DNA from: Natronoarchaeum mannanilyticum | GTDB lineage: Archaea > Halobacteriota > Halobacteria > Halobacteriales > Natronoarchaeaceae | DNA length: 64,000 bases | Direction: 5' to 3' | Assembly: GCF_039522665.1 (NCBI RefSeq) | Contig: NZ_BAAADV010000007.1 | Location: forward strand, 310,001-374,000 | Shown: positions 1-7,322 of the stretch, piece after piece | How the letters are laid out: each line of letters starts with the position of its first letter | How positions within the stretch are numbered: position 1 is the stretch's first letter | Translations under genes and position numbers: made by a program | The notes under the pieces: generated by a model | The model's input: the letters and a program-made list of their open reading frames with translations, nothing else | Database searches by the model: none | Told to the model about the DNA's origin: nothing

Positions 1-2
1 AA

Positions 3-356
3 CAGCGGGAGACGTGGATGCCCGTTGATCTGGAGCGGCAAATCCATCGCCATGCCCGCGAGGAGGACATTGACGACGATGAACCCCTGATTCAGCGGTC
101 GAAGAAGACCGTGCAGAACTGGGTCACGAATGCGTCCGAGCGCGCAGCCGACGAGACCGGCGACACAGACTATCAGCGCGTCTCGAGCCATGACCTCCGG
201 CGGTGCTGGGCGCAGCATCTCCTCGTAGAGGAAGGCGTCTCTCCACGCATCGTCATGGCGTTGGGCGGCTGGAGTTCCTACGACGCCATCGAGCCCTACC
301 TGACGGCACCGACAGAGGACAACATCATCGACTCGATGTCAGAAGTTTCGCTGTAG
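3..356 (+). CDS. Tyrosine recombinase, C-terminal fragment (5' end outside window)
   Basis: The reading frame is open at the left edge, so the gene starts upstream; the first in-window ATG at 18 is internal. The visible part is the C-terminal half of the catalytic domain of a tyrosine recombinase, which cuts and rejoins DNA at attachment sites. HDLRRCWAQHLL carries the box II HxxR, GGW replaces the usual GH(x)W/H position, and the Tyr of EPYL about 20 residues on is the likely nucleophile. The stop is followed by a small hairpin. It may be the partner integrase of the provirus to its right or belong to another element to its left; the sequence does not decide. Confidence 0.8.
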   Translation, partial: QRETWMPVDLERQIHRHAREEDIDDDEPLIQRSKKTVQNWVTNASERAADETGDTDYQRVSSHDLRRCWAQHLLVEEGVSPRIVMALGGWSSYDAIEPYLTAPTEDNIIDSMSEVSL

Positions 357-410
357 CGATTCTACCAGGGGAGTTCAACTTGAAGCAATAGAGTAGTGGC
401 CACACTGGTA

Positions 411-426
411 GAGAACGTTCGTTCTC
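411..426. terminator. Small hairpin between convergent genes
   Basis: GAGAAC-GTTC-GTTCTC forms a 6-bp stem with a 4-base loop between the end of the recombinase fragment and the end of the leftward zinc-finger operon. Its position between two converging genes suits a bidirectional terminator, but there is no long T tract, so this is only a suggestion. Confidence 0.3.
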
Positions 427-436
427 TCCGCACCGG

Positions 437-553
437 CTAGCCGTGACGCTCCCGGAACCGTTCCTTCGAGTGTTCATCGCACAGCCACTCGTCGGTCTCG
501 GGTTCGTGCCGAATCGCGGGCTCGCCGCAGACCGCGCATTCGTGGTCGGCCAT
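437..553 (-). CDS. Micro zinc-finger protein (38 aa)
   Basis: The protein starts at the ATG at 553 (MADHECAVCGEP...); a longer frame exists upstream but has no family-like sequence. It contains CAVCGEP followed by a second Cys/His pair (CDEHSKER), the layout of haloarchaeal CPxCG-type zinc-binding microproteins, which usually bind nucleic acid or proteins. It is the last gene of the leftward set running from 1744 to 437 and lies 38 bases after the preceding stop. The specific role is unknown. Confidence 0.6.
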   Translation of the reverse strand: MADHECAVCGEPAIRHEPETDEWLCDEHSKERFRERHG

Positions 554-591
554 GCAACAGGATTGGTTCCGATGTATCAAAAGAGTAGGCA

Positions 592-897
592 CTACGGTCG
601 GTGCGCGTCCCACAGCACGGACTTCGTCCACGAGTTAATCCGCCGTTCTTCCGAGGTGAGATACTCCTGACCGTATCGATTGAGCACTGCTTGGAGTTGG
701 TGTCGGTCGCGTTTCGTCAACACCAATTCGTCCTCGATCCGGTCAAGCAAGCGACCGTAGTCGGCCAACTGGGCACCGACGGTTCGGCAGTAACAGATTG
801 CTTCACGAATCGCGCGACGTTGCCCGGCATTGAATCGGGTATTTGGGTCTGCACGTTGCGATTCCATTCGGACGCTGCGCGGGACAGACGTGCTCAT
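592..897 (-). CDS. Hypothetical protein (101 aa)
   Basis: I do not recognise a family. The protein is basic and mostly helical, with a central run (AIREAICYCRTVGAQLADYG) and an RIEDELVLTKRDRHQLQAVL segment that could form a helical hairpin. Its start overlaps the preceding stop as ATGA at 894-897, so it is translationally coupled to the upstream gene. It belongs to the early-type small-gene cluster at the left of the provirus. Confidence 0.55.
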   Translation of the reverse strand: MSTSVPRSVRMESQRADPNTRFNAGQRRAIREAICYCRTVGAQLADYGRLLDRIEDELVLTKRDRHQLQAVLNRYGQEYLTSEERRINSWTKSVLWDAHRP

Positions 898-1184
898 CGT
901 TCTTCACCTGTCCAAATCGTGTGTTCTCCGTCGCGCTCGCCGGGAACGGGTAGGCGCCATCCGCTATTGAGGACGTGCCGAACGACGCTGTCCGGGATGT
1001 CGTCCGGGGAGGGCTCGTCCTGATGGGTGTCGGTCTCCAGCGTGGCCAGCTGCCGGTCACGGTCGAGGCAGAACTCGATGGTACGACCGGAGAGACAAAC
1101 GACCAACCGGTCGCGTCGATACTTGACGTCCAACTCGACCGACTCCATGGAGGTCTCGACTGGCGTCTCGGCGACGTACGTCAC
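894..1184 (-). CDS. Hypothetical protein (96 aa), GTG start
   Basis: The GTG at 1184 overlaps the preceding TGA as GTGA, so I choose it over the longer upstream frame, whose N-terminus is arginine-rich shadow sequence. The protein begins VTYVAETPVET, continues with beta-rich segments and ends with an IWTGEER tail. No family is recognised. Both ends are coupled to neighbours (GTGA before, ATGA after), which strongly supports it as a real member of the leftward operon. Confidence 0.6.
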   Translation of the reverse strand: MTYVAETPVETSMESVELDVKYRRDRLVVCLSGRTIEFCLDRDRQLATLETDTHQDEPSPDDIPDSVVRHVLNSGWRLPVPGERDGEHTIWTGEER

Positions 1185-1366
1185 TGTGAACCACCTGCGG
1201 CTTCGAAAAGTCCGGGCTGATACTCGTCTTCGTGACAGCTGCGACAGACCCAGCGCGAGCCGTTGATTTGGTGTTGTTCGTCGGCGGCCCATTCGTGGAT
1301 GCCGCATTCGTCGCAGTGTTCGTCCAATTCTGCCTTTCGCCGTTCGTCGATTTCTTTTTTGTACAT
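1181..1366 (-). CDS. Zinc-finger protein (61 aa)
   Basis: Two metal-binding pairs are visible: CDECGIHEW near residue 18 and CRSCHEDE near residue 41, after a charged N-terminal helix (MYKKEIDERRKAELDEH). This is the DksA/TraR- or CPxCG-like pattern seen in many small halovirus proteins. The stop overlaps the GTG of the next gene. The upstream neighbour is the tRNA-like hairpin. Function is unknown; DNA or RNA polymerase binding would suit the motif but is inference. Confidence 0.65.
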   Translation of the reverse strand: MYKKEIDERRKAELDEHCDECGIHEWAADEQHQINGSRWVCRSCHEDEYQPGLFEAAGGSQ

Positions 1367-1403
1367 ACTGGAGGGAGGGAGGCGAACGCGGGGACGCTCG
1401 CCG

Positions 1404-1450
1404 GAGAGCCCTTCCGGGAATCGAACCCGGACAGTGCTGCCAGAAGGGCT
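1404..1450 (-). ncRNA. tRNA-like minihelix (acceptor plus T-arm only)
   Basis: On the minus strand AGCCCTT at 1450-1444 can pair with AAGGGCT, and between them lies a perfect T-arm (CCGGG, loop TTCGATT, CCCGG) matching the GGTTCRANTCC consensus. Only 13 bases separate the 5' acceptor strand from the T-stem, so D- and anticodon arms are missing. It lies between two genes of the same leftward set, 28 bases after the stop at 1478. It could be a processing signal for RNase P/Z, a decayed tRNA, or a tRNA-derived attachment-site remnant. It is not a normal tRNA. Confidence 0.4.
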
Positions 1451-1477
1451 GAGAACCGCAGGTTCGGTCGGCTAGCG

Positions 1478-1744
1478 CTACGCGACGATGATGTCCGTGC
1501 CCCGGAGTGATTCTTCGAGAGTGGGGTGGTCGTCGGTGTTGTCGATGATGGTGACGTGGTCGGTTTCGGTCACGTCCGGGTCATCGTCGTCGTCAGAGTC
1601 GTGGAAGTCGCTGCCGTGTCCGCAGTCGAGACATCCTTGTCGGGTATCGACGTTGCTGCTGCCACAGTTCGGGCAGGGCATGTCGCGGTGGTCGGTGGTG
1701 GTAGTGTCGTGCAGTTGGTCGATTGTTGTTTGGTTTCGTGCCAT
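1478..1744 (-). CDS. Zinc-ribbon protein (88 aa) with acidic tail
   Basis: CPNCGSSN and CLDCGHG form a zinc ribbon at residues 24-43, followed by an Asp-rich stretch (SDDDDDPDVTETD) and a C-terminal helix. The N-terminus (MARNQTTIDQ) resembles that of the 56-aa zinc protein at 6439-6609 (MNNTHNQTAVDI), and both genes share an AGGGTTAA motif at the promoter. It is the first gene of the leftward set and is divergent from the winged-helix gene at 1835 across a shared operator. A nucleic-acid-binding early regulator is plausible but unproven. Confidence 0.65.
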   Translation of the reverse strand: MARNQTTIDQLHDTTTTDHRDMPCPNCGSSNVDTRQGCLDCGHGSDFHDSDDDDDPDVTETDHVTIIDNTDDHPTLEESLRGTDIIVA

Positions 1745-1766
1745 CGTGTATAGTAATTAAGTTCGG

Positions 1767-1815
1767 GTAGGGTTAAACCTTGCTTAGATAGGCAAGGCAA
1801 AATTATTAACCCTAC
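1767..1815. promoter_or_regulatory. Divergent promoter with 10-bp inverted repeat operator
   Basis: GTAGGGTTAA at 1767-1776 is mirrored exactly by TTAACCCTAC at 1806-1815. Inside lies a second hairpin, CCTTGC...GCAAGG, and CTACGTAG follows at 1812-1819. The arms lie about 20-40 bases from the starts of the divergent genes at 1744 and 1835 and overlap AT-rich TATA-like sequence on both sides. This is the layout of an operator bound by the neighbouring winged-helix protein, which would repress both directions. Confidence 0.55.
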
Positions 1816-1834
1816 GTAGGAACGAAAATAGGGC

Positions 1835-2065
1835 ATGGAACGTACGAGAAGCACCAAAAACGGACGATTCGACAACGATAGTTCCCCACATGACATCCTC
1901 GAAGTGATGGAGCCCGACGAGATCTACAGCACGTCGGCGCTCGCCGACAAAACCGACATCGCACAACGCACCACCCGCAAATACCTAGACACGCTGGCGG
2001 AACAGGGGCGGGTTGAGAAGCAGAAACCGAACGCAACCACTGCCATCTGGATACGACGCGACTAA
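1835..2065 (+). CDS. Winged-helix transcription regulator (76 aa)
   Basis: The protein has a compact winged helix: SPHDILEVM as helix 1, STSALADKTDIAQRTTRKYL as helices 2-3 (recognition helix with paired Thr and Arg), then a wing (EQGRVEKQKP...TAIWIRR). The start is about 20 bases past the operator with no ribosome site, so the mRNA is probably leaderless. It is divergent from the small zinc-protein operon. By position it is the best candidate for an autorepressor controlling provirus early genes; that role is inference from layout. Confidence 0.75.
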   Translation: MERTRSTKNGRFDNDSSPHDILEVMEPDEIYSTSALADKTDIAQRTTRKYLDTLAEQGRVEKQKPNATTAIWIRRD

Positions 2066-2182
2066 CCTCTCCGTCGACGTCGACAAAAGACACTTTCTCA
2101 ATATATTCTGATAACCCAACGATAGTTCTCCAATATCCCGATTAGAGCAACTTACCTATGTAAGCCGTCGGTTCGTTGGGAT

Positions 2183-2920
2183 ATGTCGAATCCGGAATTC
2201 AAGGAGCGATATTTCAACCCCGACGCAGACCTCCCCTACGGAGTCCACCCCGACGAAGTCGCCGAAGCAATCAAAGAATGGTACGATCTGTACAACGGAA
2301 TTAACGACTTCCTCCACAGTGAAGGCCACCACAGTATCGAAAACCTCCTGCGCGCAAACAACGCCCTCTCTGACTTCGTCGGCGACATCCTCACCGACAA
2401 CCTCGCTGAAGCCAGCCCTAAGCTCATCAAAAACCAGAAACAAGACGGCTTCCCCGACATCCTCCCTGTCGAGAACGAAGAATACGAGGCAAAAGACTAC
2501 CGCGTCCACCACGGTGACGAAGGCATCGAGACGAAATGCAGTCAGCAAAACGGCGGCTGGCAAGCTCACAACAACGAATCCGCCTGGTTCGTTATCTTCC
2601 GCTACGCCTCCATCGACCGAGACGTGCCACCGGAAGAGATGGACGACGTAGAAATCATCCAAGTGCTGTCGGCGAAGCTCGAGGAAGAAGACTGGAACCA
2701 TAGTGGGCGGAGCAACGATTCACGCCGGACAATTACCAGCAGTATCATTGCGAACGGGATGGATAAACTGCGTAGCAACCCTATCTACCAGAAGCCCGAA
2801 GCGATCACCGGGCGTGCGGAACCGAAGCAGCGGTATCGGGAGATGCAGGCGCAGTTTGACCCGGTGTTCGCGGAGGAGCATCCTGAGTACGTGACGGAGC
2901 AATCGAGTCTCGACGTATGA
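2183..2920 (+). CDS. PD-(D/E)XK restriction endonuclease-like protein, subunit 1
   Basis: The protein has 245 residues. The nuclease core is visible as GFPDIL (Pro91-Asp92) followed by IETKCS (Glu116-x-Lys118), the PD...ExK metal site. It is clearly paralogous to the next gene: both share the N-terminal FNPDADLPYGV-type segment, the RANNA motif, the nuclease motif at the same position and a FDPVF/Y...E(H/N)P ending. The next gene overlaps it as ATGA at 2917-2920. A DNA methyltransferase lies just downstream in convergent orientation, so the set reads as a restriction-modification cassette. Cleavage specificity is unknown. Confidence 0.75.
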   Translation: MSNPEFKERYFNPDADLPYGVHPDEVAEAIKEWYDLYNGINDFLHSEGHHSIENLLRANNALSDFVGDILTDNLAEASPKLIKNQKQDGFPDILPVENEEYEAKDYRVHHGDEGIETKCSQQNGGWQAHNNESAWFVIFRYASIDRDVPPEEMDDVEIIQVLSAKLEEEDWNHSGRSNDSRRTITSSIIANGMDKLRSNPIYQKPEAITGRAEPKQRYREMQAQFDPVFAEEHPEYVTEQSSLDV

Positions 2921-3738
2921 AGCGACCAGAGGTCAAAGACCGGTTTGTTAACCCAGACGCGGAATTGCCGTACGGGGTCACGCCGGAGCACGTCACGAAC
3001 GCGATTCAGGAGGTGTACGACTACTGGCACGAAGTGAACGAGTGGCACCTGGAAAACGACTATGGCAGGTTCCACCAGCAGTTCCGCGCGAACAACGCTA
3101 TTGGCGGGTTCCTCGGTCACAGGTTCACCCTCGAACTTGCAGAAGAGATGGGCTCGCTTGAAGCGAACCAGATGGACGATGGCTACCCTGATCTCCTGCA
3201 TACTGGCGGTGAGTACGAGTGGCCGAGCCTTGCTGTCAAAGACAAAGAAGGGGCAGGGCCGGGCTTGGAAGTGAAGTCGTCACAAGACACGACGTTTTAC
3301 GCCCATCACAACGTCGAAGAGTGGCTAATCGGGATTCACTACCAGATTAACGCTGAAGACGAAACGCCTGCTGACGTTGCACCTATTGAGTTCACGCAGG
3401 TGTTGTGCGCGTCGATGGATCACGACGACTGGGTGTATCGCGACGCGGACGGATCGAACCGTACGAATACGAGTGACCTTCCGAAGGAAGGGATGCACGA
3501 ACTCCGGAAGAACCCAGTATACGAGATGGAGTCTGGGCTCGTGCAAGGGAACAACGCTGATTGGAACAGACAGTACCGACAGAACCACGCACGGTTTGAC
3601 CCAGTATATCGAGAGGAGAACCCTGCGATACTACCGGACGAGGATGGGTCGAACGTGTGCGATGACTGCGGTCAAATCTTCAAAAACGCTCGCGGAGTCA
3701 CAATGCATCAAGGTGGCTCCGAAGACTGCGGCGACTAA
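2917..3738 (+). CDS. PD-(D/E)XK restriction endonuclease-like protein, subunit 2 with zinc finger
   Basis: This 273-residue paralogue of the upstream gene shares VNPDAELPYGV, FRANNAIG, YPDLL (Asp92) and LEVKSS (Glu118-x-Lys120), and an FDPVYREENP ending. It adds a C-terminal C2H2-like finger, CDDCGQIF...MHQ...C, absent from subunit 1. Both active sites look intact. Two different nuclease subunits beside one methyltransferase recall heterodimeric enzymes such as BbvCI that recognise asymmetric sites; a heterodimer here is inference. Confidence 0.75.
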   Translation: MKRPEVKDRFVNPDAELPYGVTPEHVTNAIQEVYDYWHEVNEWHLENDYGRFHQQFRANNAIGGFLGHRFTLELAEEMGSLEANQMDDGYPDLLHTGGEYEWPSLAVKDKEGAGPGLEVKSSQDTTFYAHHNVEEWLIGIHYQINAEDETPADVAPIEFTQVLCASMDHDDWVYRDADGSNRTNTSDLPKEGMHELRKNPVYEMESGLVQGNNADWNRQYRQNHARFDPVYREENPAILPDEDGSNVCDDCGQIFKNARGVTMHQGGSEDCGD

Positions 3739-3742
3739 ACAA

Positions 3743-4018
3743 ATGGACGATGACACGCATCGGTTCATGGTCAAGGTGCAGGTTCAACAGCGCAACCACG
3801 GTGCACTGCGGTCTATCGAAGTACTCGACGAGGACTCAACGGCAGCGTTCGTGGATACCCAGGACTGGCGTCTCGAAACGTTATCTGTCGAGTCACACGT
3901 CAGAGAAACACTCGACCTGCCCCAGCTAGATGAGACAACACAGGTAGGGTACGTAGACGTGCACCCGGACACACTGGAGTGGTCGTTCACGCCGACCAAC
4001 GACTCACTCGTTAGTTGA
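3743..4018 (+). CDS. Hypothetical acidic protein (91 aa) of the RM cassette
   Basis: The start is the ATG at 3743, five bases after the nuclease stop; a longer same-frame reading overlaps the nuclease gene and is spurious. The protein has beta-rich stretches (HRFMVKVQVQQ, TQVGYVDVHPD, EWSFTP) and no recognised domain. Its end overlaps the convergent methyltransferase end by eight bases (4011-4018). Position suggests a role in the restriction-modification set, for example a controller or inhibitor, but nothing in the sequence shows it. Confidence 0.6.
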   Translation: MDDDTHRFMVKVQVQQRNHGALRSIEVLDEDSTAAFVDTQDWRLETLSVESHVRETLDLPQLDETTQVGYVDVHPDTLEWSFTPTNDSLVS

Positions 4019-5000
4019 AGTCGGTGAGCGACGTCGACTCTTGCGCAGCCTTCGTTTTCCGAATATCGTCGCGCTGCTCGATAGGCGTCGAGATTTCGGT
4101 GAACTTCGGGATTGCTTCTTCGGCCATCTGGTAGTACGACTCGTCGAGTTCGATCCCGACCGCGTCGTACCCGATAGCGTCGGCAGCCGCGACGGTCGCG
4201 CCACTCCCCATGAACGGGTCGAGAATCACGCCTTCCTTCAGCGGGAGTGCTGCGTGACAGAGCTCGCGCATCAATGACTGGGGCTTTACGTTCGGGTGCG
4301 AGTCGTCGCCTTCGGGGTTGGCAGCGGCGGTTATTTCGCGTTCACGTTTCCCGGTCTTCCCGTCTTCGAGCAGGTCGGTGAAGGGGCGGTCTTCGGATTC
4401 GCGTCGAAGCCCGCCGGTCTGCCACTCTGAGAGGTTCTCTTTGAGTTTGTTGTCAAACGGTTTCCGGTAGAGTAGCCACGGTTCCCAGTATACACGCGGC
4501 ATCGACGACACCATCGAATACTCAGGGTGGTCGTGCGCACCCTTCGGGCGATCTCCGCCGCGCAGCGTTTTGGTTTCGCGAACGAGCACGTCTCGGCGTT
4601 CGAGGCCGGCTTCGTCGAACCCTTCGGACACGAGGTGCATCAGGAGTTGCGTGGAGGCGATGAAGATGTGTCCGCCGGGACGCAGAACTTTATTTGCGAG
4701 TTCGCCGAATTTCCGGAAGAACTCCTTGAGCATCTCTTTGTCCTCGTCGGTGAGAACAGTGAATCGAGGGAGTGGATTACGTTTGTTCCCGTCGAGTTCG
4801 GGCGGGATACGCCAGACACCGCCGGAGCCCTCTCGCATCTTCTCGACGTTCTCTTCCATGAATTCGATGACGCCGTACGGTGGGTCGGTGACGATGGCGT
4901 GGACACCACCGCCGTTGTCCCAGTTGGCGTCGGGGTCGGTGGTTTCTGGCCAACTCTCTAACTCGTTGAATGAGTTGGCGTTGATAAGCTCATATCCCAT
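4011..5000 (-). CDS. DNA methyltransferase, beta class (N6-adenine or N4-cytosine)
   Basis: The enzyme has 329 residues and transfers a methyl group from S-adenosylmethionine to DNA. Catalytic DPPYG lies near residue 38 and the AdoMet-binding DPFMGSGAT near residue 262; motif IV before motif I defines the beta class. HPNVKP and ELDESYY are typical around motif I. The gene converges on the two nuclease genes, which it presumably protects against. It starts MGYELINANSF with AT-rich promoter sequence about 55 bases upstream. The target base and site cannot be read from sequence. Confidence 0.88.
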   Translation of the reverse strand: MGYELINANSFNELESWPETTDPDANWDNGGGVHAIVTDPPYGVIEFMEENVEKMREGSGGVWRIPPELDGNKRNPLPRFTVLTDEDKEMLKEFFRKFGELANKVLRPGGHIFIASTQLLMHLVSEGFDEAGLERRDVLVRETKTLRGGDRPKGAHDHPEYSMVSSMPRVYWEPWLLYRKPFDNKLKENLSEWQTGGLRRESEDRPFTDLLEDGKTGKREREITAAANPEGDDSHPNVKPQSLMRELCHAALPLKEGVILDPFMGSGATVAAADAIGYDAVGIELDESYYQMAEEAIPKFTEISTPIEQRDDIRKTKAAQESTSLTDFN

Positions 5001-5106
5001 TGTGTGTAACTCCGTGCGTTATCCTCCTTCAACTCATCCCTTCCCGACGCCCTCATATAACAGTATTGACTAGAAGTGATAAGTAGATGATACCCCTTTC
5101 GGAGGT

Positions 5107-5114
5107 ACTTATAG
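5107..5114 (+). promoter_or_regulatory. TATA-like element upstream of winged-helix gene
   Basis: ACTTATAG lies about 35 bases before the ATG at 5148, the normal spacing for a haloarchaeal TATA box with a very short leader. The 147-base gap also serves the divergent methyltransferase (5000) and contains CATATAACAG on that side. Confidence 0.4.
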
Positions 5115-5147
5115 CACCGGCGCTAGGCCAACAACAAGCATCGACTA

Positions 5148-5417
5148 ATGGACGAAGAGCTGGCCGACATACGCTGGGTACTCAACAGTAAATACCGGAT
5201 TTACATCCTTGAGCACCTGTCTGATGGGATTGGGTATCCGAAGCAAATCAAAAACGAGTACGACATCCGCTACCCGAACATTTCGCGTGGGATGCGAGAG
5301 CTACGGGAACGCGATATGGTCGAACTTGTGGCGGATGAACACCCAGGGAAGCTGTTCCGACTGACGGACTACGGCCAGCATATCTGGGAGCGAATCGAGG
5401 AGGAAGACCTCGCATGA
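5148..5417 (+). CDS. Winged-helix regulator (89 aa)
   Basis: This is a haloarchaeal winged-helix protein: WVLNSKYRIYILEHL as helix 1, PKQIKNEYDIRYPNISRGM as helices 2-3, then the wing and an LTDYGQHIWERI C-terminal helix. The fold matches PadR/ArsR-type transcription factors. The stop overlaps the start of the next gene as ATGA at 5414-5417. It lies divergent to the DNA methyltransferase and could control restriction-modification expression, a common arrangement, but that link is inference. Confidence 0.75.
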   Translation: MDEELADIRWVLNSKYRIYILEHLSDGIGYPKQIKNEYDIRYPNISRGMRELRERDMVELVADEHPGKLFRLTDYGQHIWERIEEEDLA

Positions 5418-5647
5418 ACCGATTTACCGAGGGAGACCGCGTGCGCATCGACATCCCGGACACGGACGATCCGGATCACGCACGCTGGCACGGTACCTTC
5501 GGTACCGTTGTCGACGTCCGCGAGGACGATGCTGGCCAGGAAACCGGCGACGAACGCGATAGTATTGAGTACCGGGTGGAGGCTGGGGGAGACTCAATGT
5601 GGTTCCGGTGGCGCGACGTCCGGCCAGCACCCACCGGCGAGCGCTAG
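5414..5647 (+). CDS. Small beta-barrel (SH3-like) hypothetical protein (77 aa)
   Basis: The sequence FTEGDRVRIDIPD...HGTFGTVVDVREDD...EYRVEAGGDSMWFRWRDVRPA has the alternating short strands of an SH3/KOW-like barrel, a common small nucleic-acid or protein-binding fold. It is translationally coupled to the winged-helix gene before it, and its end overlaps the end of the convergent leftward gene by four bases (5644-5647). No family name can be assigned. Confidence 0.55.
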   Translation: MNRFTEGDRVRIDIPDTDDPDHARWHGTFGTVVDVREDDAGQETGDERDSIEYRVEAGGDSMWFRWRDVRPAPTGER

Positions 5648-6003
5648 TCGAGAGTTTCCTCGACCGCCTCCATCACGTCCGCGACGACGTACAATTCGGG
5701 ACGAATACGCACGCTCTTGCTTTGCTCGTCGAACTCAACCACTGACGGAGACATCCGGGGGCAGTGCTGCTGTATGGCGGATACGTAGCAGTTCGTTCTG
5801 TCGTCACCGAGTTCTGCAAGGTGGTCAGCAATCTCGCTCACAGCGACTTCATCGTCGTCGTGCTCGGCGAGGTACCGGATGATGTGACGGCGACGCTCAT
5901 TCTGCAATAGCGAATATACCTCAGTGCGGGGGATGCTGGCGCTCGCCGGTTCATCCTGTGGTTGCTGCGATACTGCTTCTTGTAGACGGTCAAGCAGGCT
6001 CAT
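5644..6003 (-). CDS. Haloarchaeal HTH-domain protein (DUF7344-like)
   Basis: I choose the ATG at 6003 (MSLLDRLQEAV); the longer frame upstream is an arginine-rich shadow. EVYSLLQNERRRHIIRYLAE is the signature of the haloarchaeal helix-turn-helix family often called DUF7344, followed by VSEIADHLAEL and a wing with VEFDEQSKSVRIRPE. Such proteins are presumed transcription regulators. It is the second gene of a leftward pair after the one at 6334, 31 bases apart. Confidence 0.65.
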   Translation of the reverse strand: MSLLDRLQEAVSQQPQDEPASASIPRTEVYSLLQNERRRHIIRYLAEHDDDEVAVSEIADHLAELGDDRTNCYVSAIQQHCPRMSPSVVEFDEQSKSVRIRPELYVVADVMEAVEETLD

Positions 6004-6034
6004 CACTACGGTCTGACCGAGCCTGCGCGACCGG

Positions 6035-6334
6035 CTAGTATAAGACTGTAGACCAGGTCTCGTCCGTCTCGAGCGGCGTTTCAGCACCGAGCGCCCGCCA
6101 CCCTTCCTCAGTCAAGTAGTAGTGCTCATCCATCAGCGGATGCTCTATCATCCCGAGTTCGGTTAGGTTGCTTCGAGCAGTACGGAACGTCTCGAGGTCG
6201 AACTCTCCGCGACGATCCGCGAGCACGGCTTTGAGTTTGTGGTGGTCGATAGGGTGATGGTAGGCGACCGCGCGCAGCATTTCTTCTTCGAGCGACCGAC
6301 CGGCCATAGCTTCTGTTGAGTTGGTCAGGTTCAT
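6035..6334 (-). CDS. Winged-helix protein (99 aa)
   Basis: LEEEMLRAVAYHHPIDHHKL, LETFRTARSNLTELGMIEHP and HYYLTEEGWRAL make a three-helix-plus-wing DNA-binding unit. The wing ends in YYLTEEG, frequent in haloarchaeal MarR/PadR-like regulators. The gene leads a leftward pair with the DUF7344-like gene. As a third winged-helix gene within 5 kb it fits the regulatory region of a provirus. Its target is unknown. Confidence 0.65.
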   Translation of the reverse strand: MNLTNSTEAMAGRSLEEEMLRAVAYHHPIDHHKLKAVLADRRGEFDLETFRTARSNLTELGMIEHPLMDEHYYLTEEGWRALGAETPLETDETWSTVLY

Positions 6335-6438
6335 GTATACGATTGGTCTAAACCGGGTGGAAGGAGACTTACGTCGAGTCTAACCCCGGGTTCGACGGGA
6401 GGAAACCACCATCCACGACCGCCAAAACAAGGGGCGAG

Positions 6439-6609
6439 TCAGTCTATGCGACATTCCGGGCACGTCCACGGGTCGATATCGCGGTCAGGAGCGAGCCAGG
6501 AATCGAGGAGGTCGAGTCCGGCACGGTCGCCGCAGTTGTCGCACCGCAGTGGCTCGCGGTCAGGGTTGGGATCTATGTCGACTGCTGTTTGGTTATGTGT
6601 ATTATTCAT
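6439..6609 (-). CDS. Zinc-ribbon microprotein (56 aa)
   Basis: The start is the ATG at 6609 (MNNTHNQTAVDI); the longer frame has no coding character. CDNCGDRAG and CPECRID supply four metal ligands 27 residues apart. It resembles the zinc protein at 1478-1744 in its N-terminal NQT(T/A)(I/V)D motif. AGGGTTAA at 6643-6650, 34-41 bases upstream, matches the arm of the operator at 1767-1776, so the two may be co-regulated. Confidence 0.6.
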   Translation of the reverse strand: MNNTHNQTAVDIDPNPDREPLRCDNCGDRAGLDLLDSWLAPDRDIDPWTCPECRID

Positions 6610-7173
6610 CGATGGTATAGTATGGTAATATAGGGCGTGGCGAGGGTTAACACTGTGGGAAGGAGCGGGACGGCCACCAATGATAACGTACACGACCTGG
6701 AGCAGTCGCACGCGAAACAGGCCGTCCCACCAGCATCGTGTCACCGGCTAGTCTTAATTGTAGGGACTGGGGAAGATAGCGTCAGTCACGAAACGCCCTG
6801 TGCCTATTCGAGCGTGTCTTTATACAGTCGTGAAGCGAGGTCGGGTCTTACCAAGTGACGAAGTCAGGTGTGCGCTTGCACAGTAACGAAACGAGGAGTG
6901 CATCGAGAACAGCGAAAGAGAAAGGGGTATGTGAGAATCCAGACCAGCTACGTTGAAGCTAGCATGAAACTCCCTCAAGAGAGGGAGAACGGAAACCAAA
7001 CGAACAGTTCGAGGGCGGCAATTATCTGTGACGTGATCCTGTCAAGGCCCAGCTCTGTGGGCATGTGATGATATGTCTCGCACACCAATAAATTCCACGC
7101 GAATAAGTATAGAAGAAATACTAGCCGGCGAACGCCTACCTGCCGGTAGCGAGTTGAGTCAAAACGAGAAATC

Positions 7174-7213
7174 GGTGGGGCACTACTCCCACCAAGCACG
7201 CATCATGGTGATG
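7174..7213 (+). repeat. Hairpin element copy 1 with GGTGAT motif
   Basis: GGTGGG and CCCACC pair around a GCACTACT loop (7174-7193); 13 bases later comes CATCATGGTGATG (7201-7213). No gene follows directly: the only frame from that ATG is four codons. Copies 2 and 3 have the same architecture with a different but still complementary stem. Confidence 0.6.
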
Positions 7214-7322
7214 CGAAGCGGCTAACCCACTTCACTATCAAGTAACACTTCCGCGCACTTAAAGGCAGGGGCGATATCGACGGTTCATACACCGTACAGA
7301 CGCCTCTACTACGTATCGAGTC

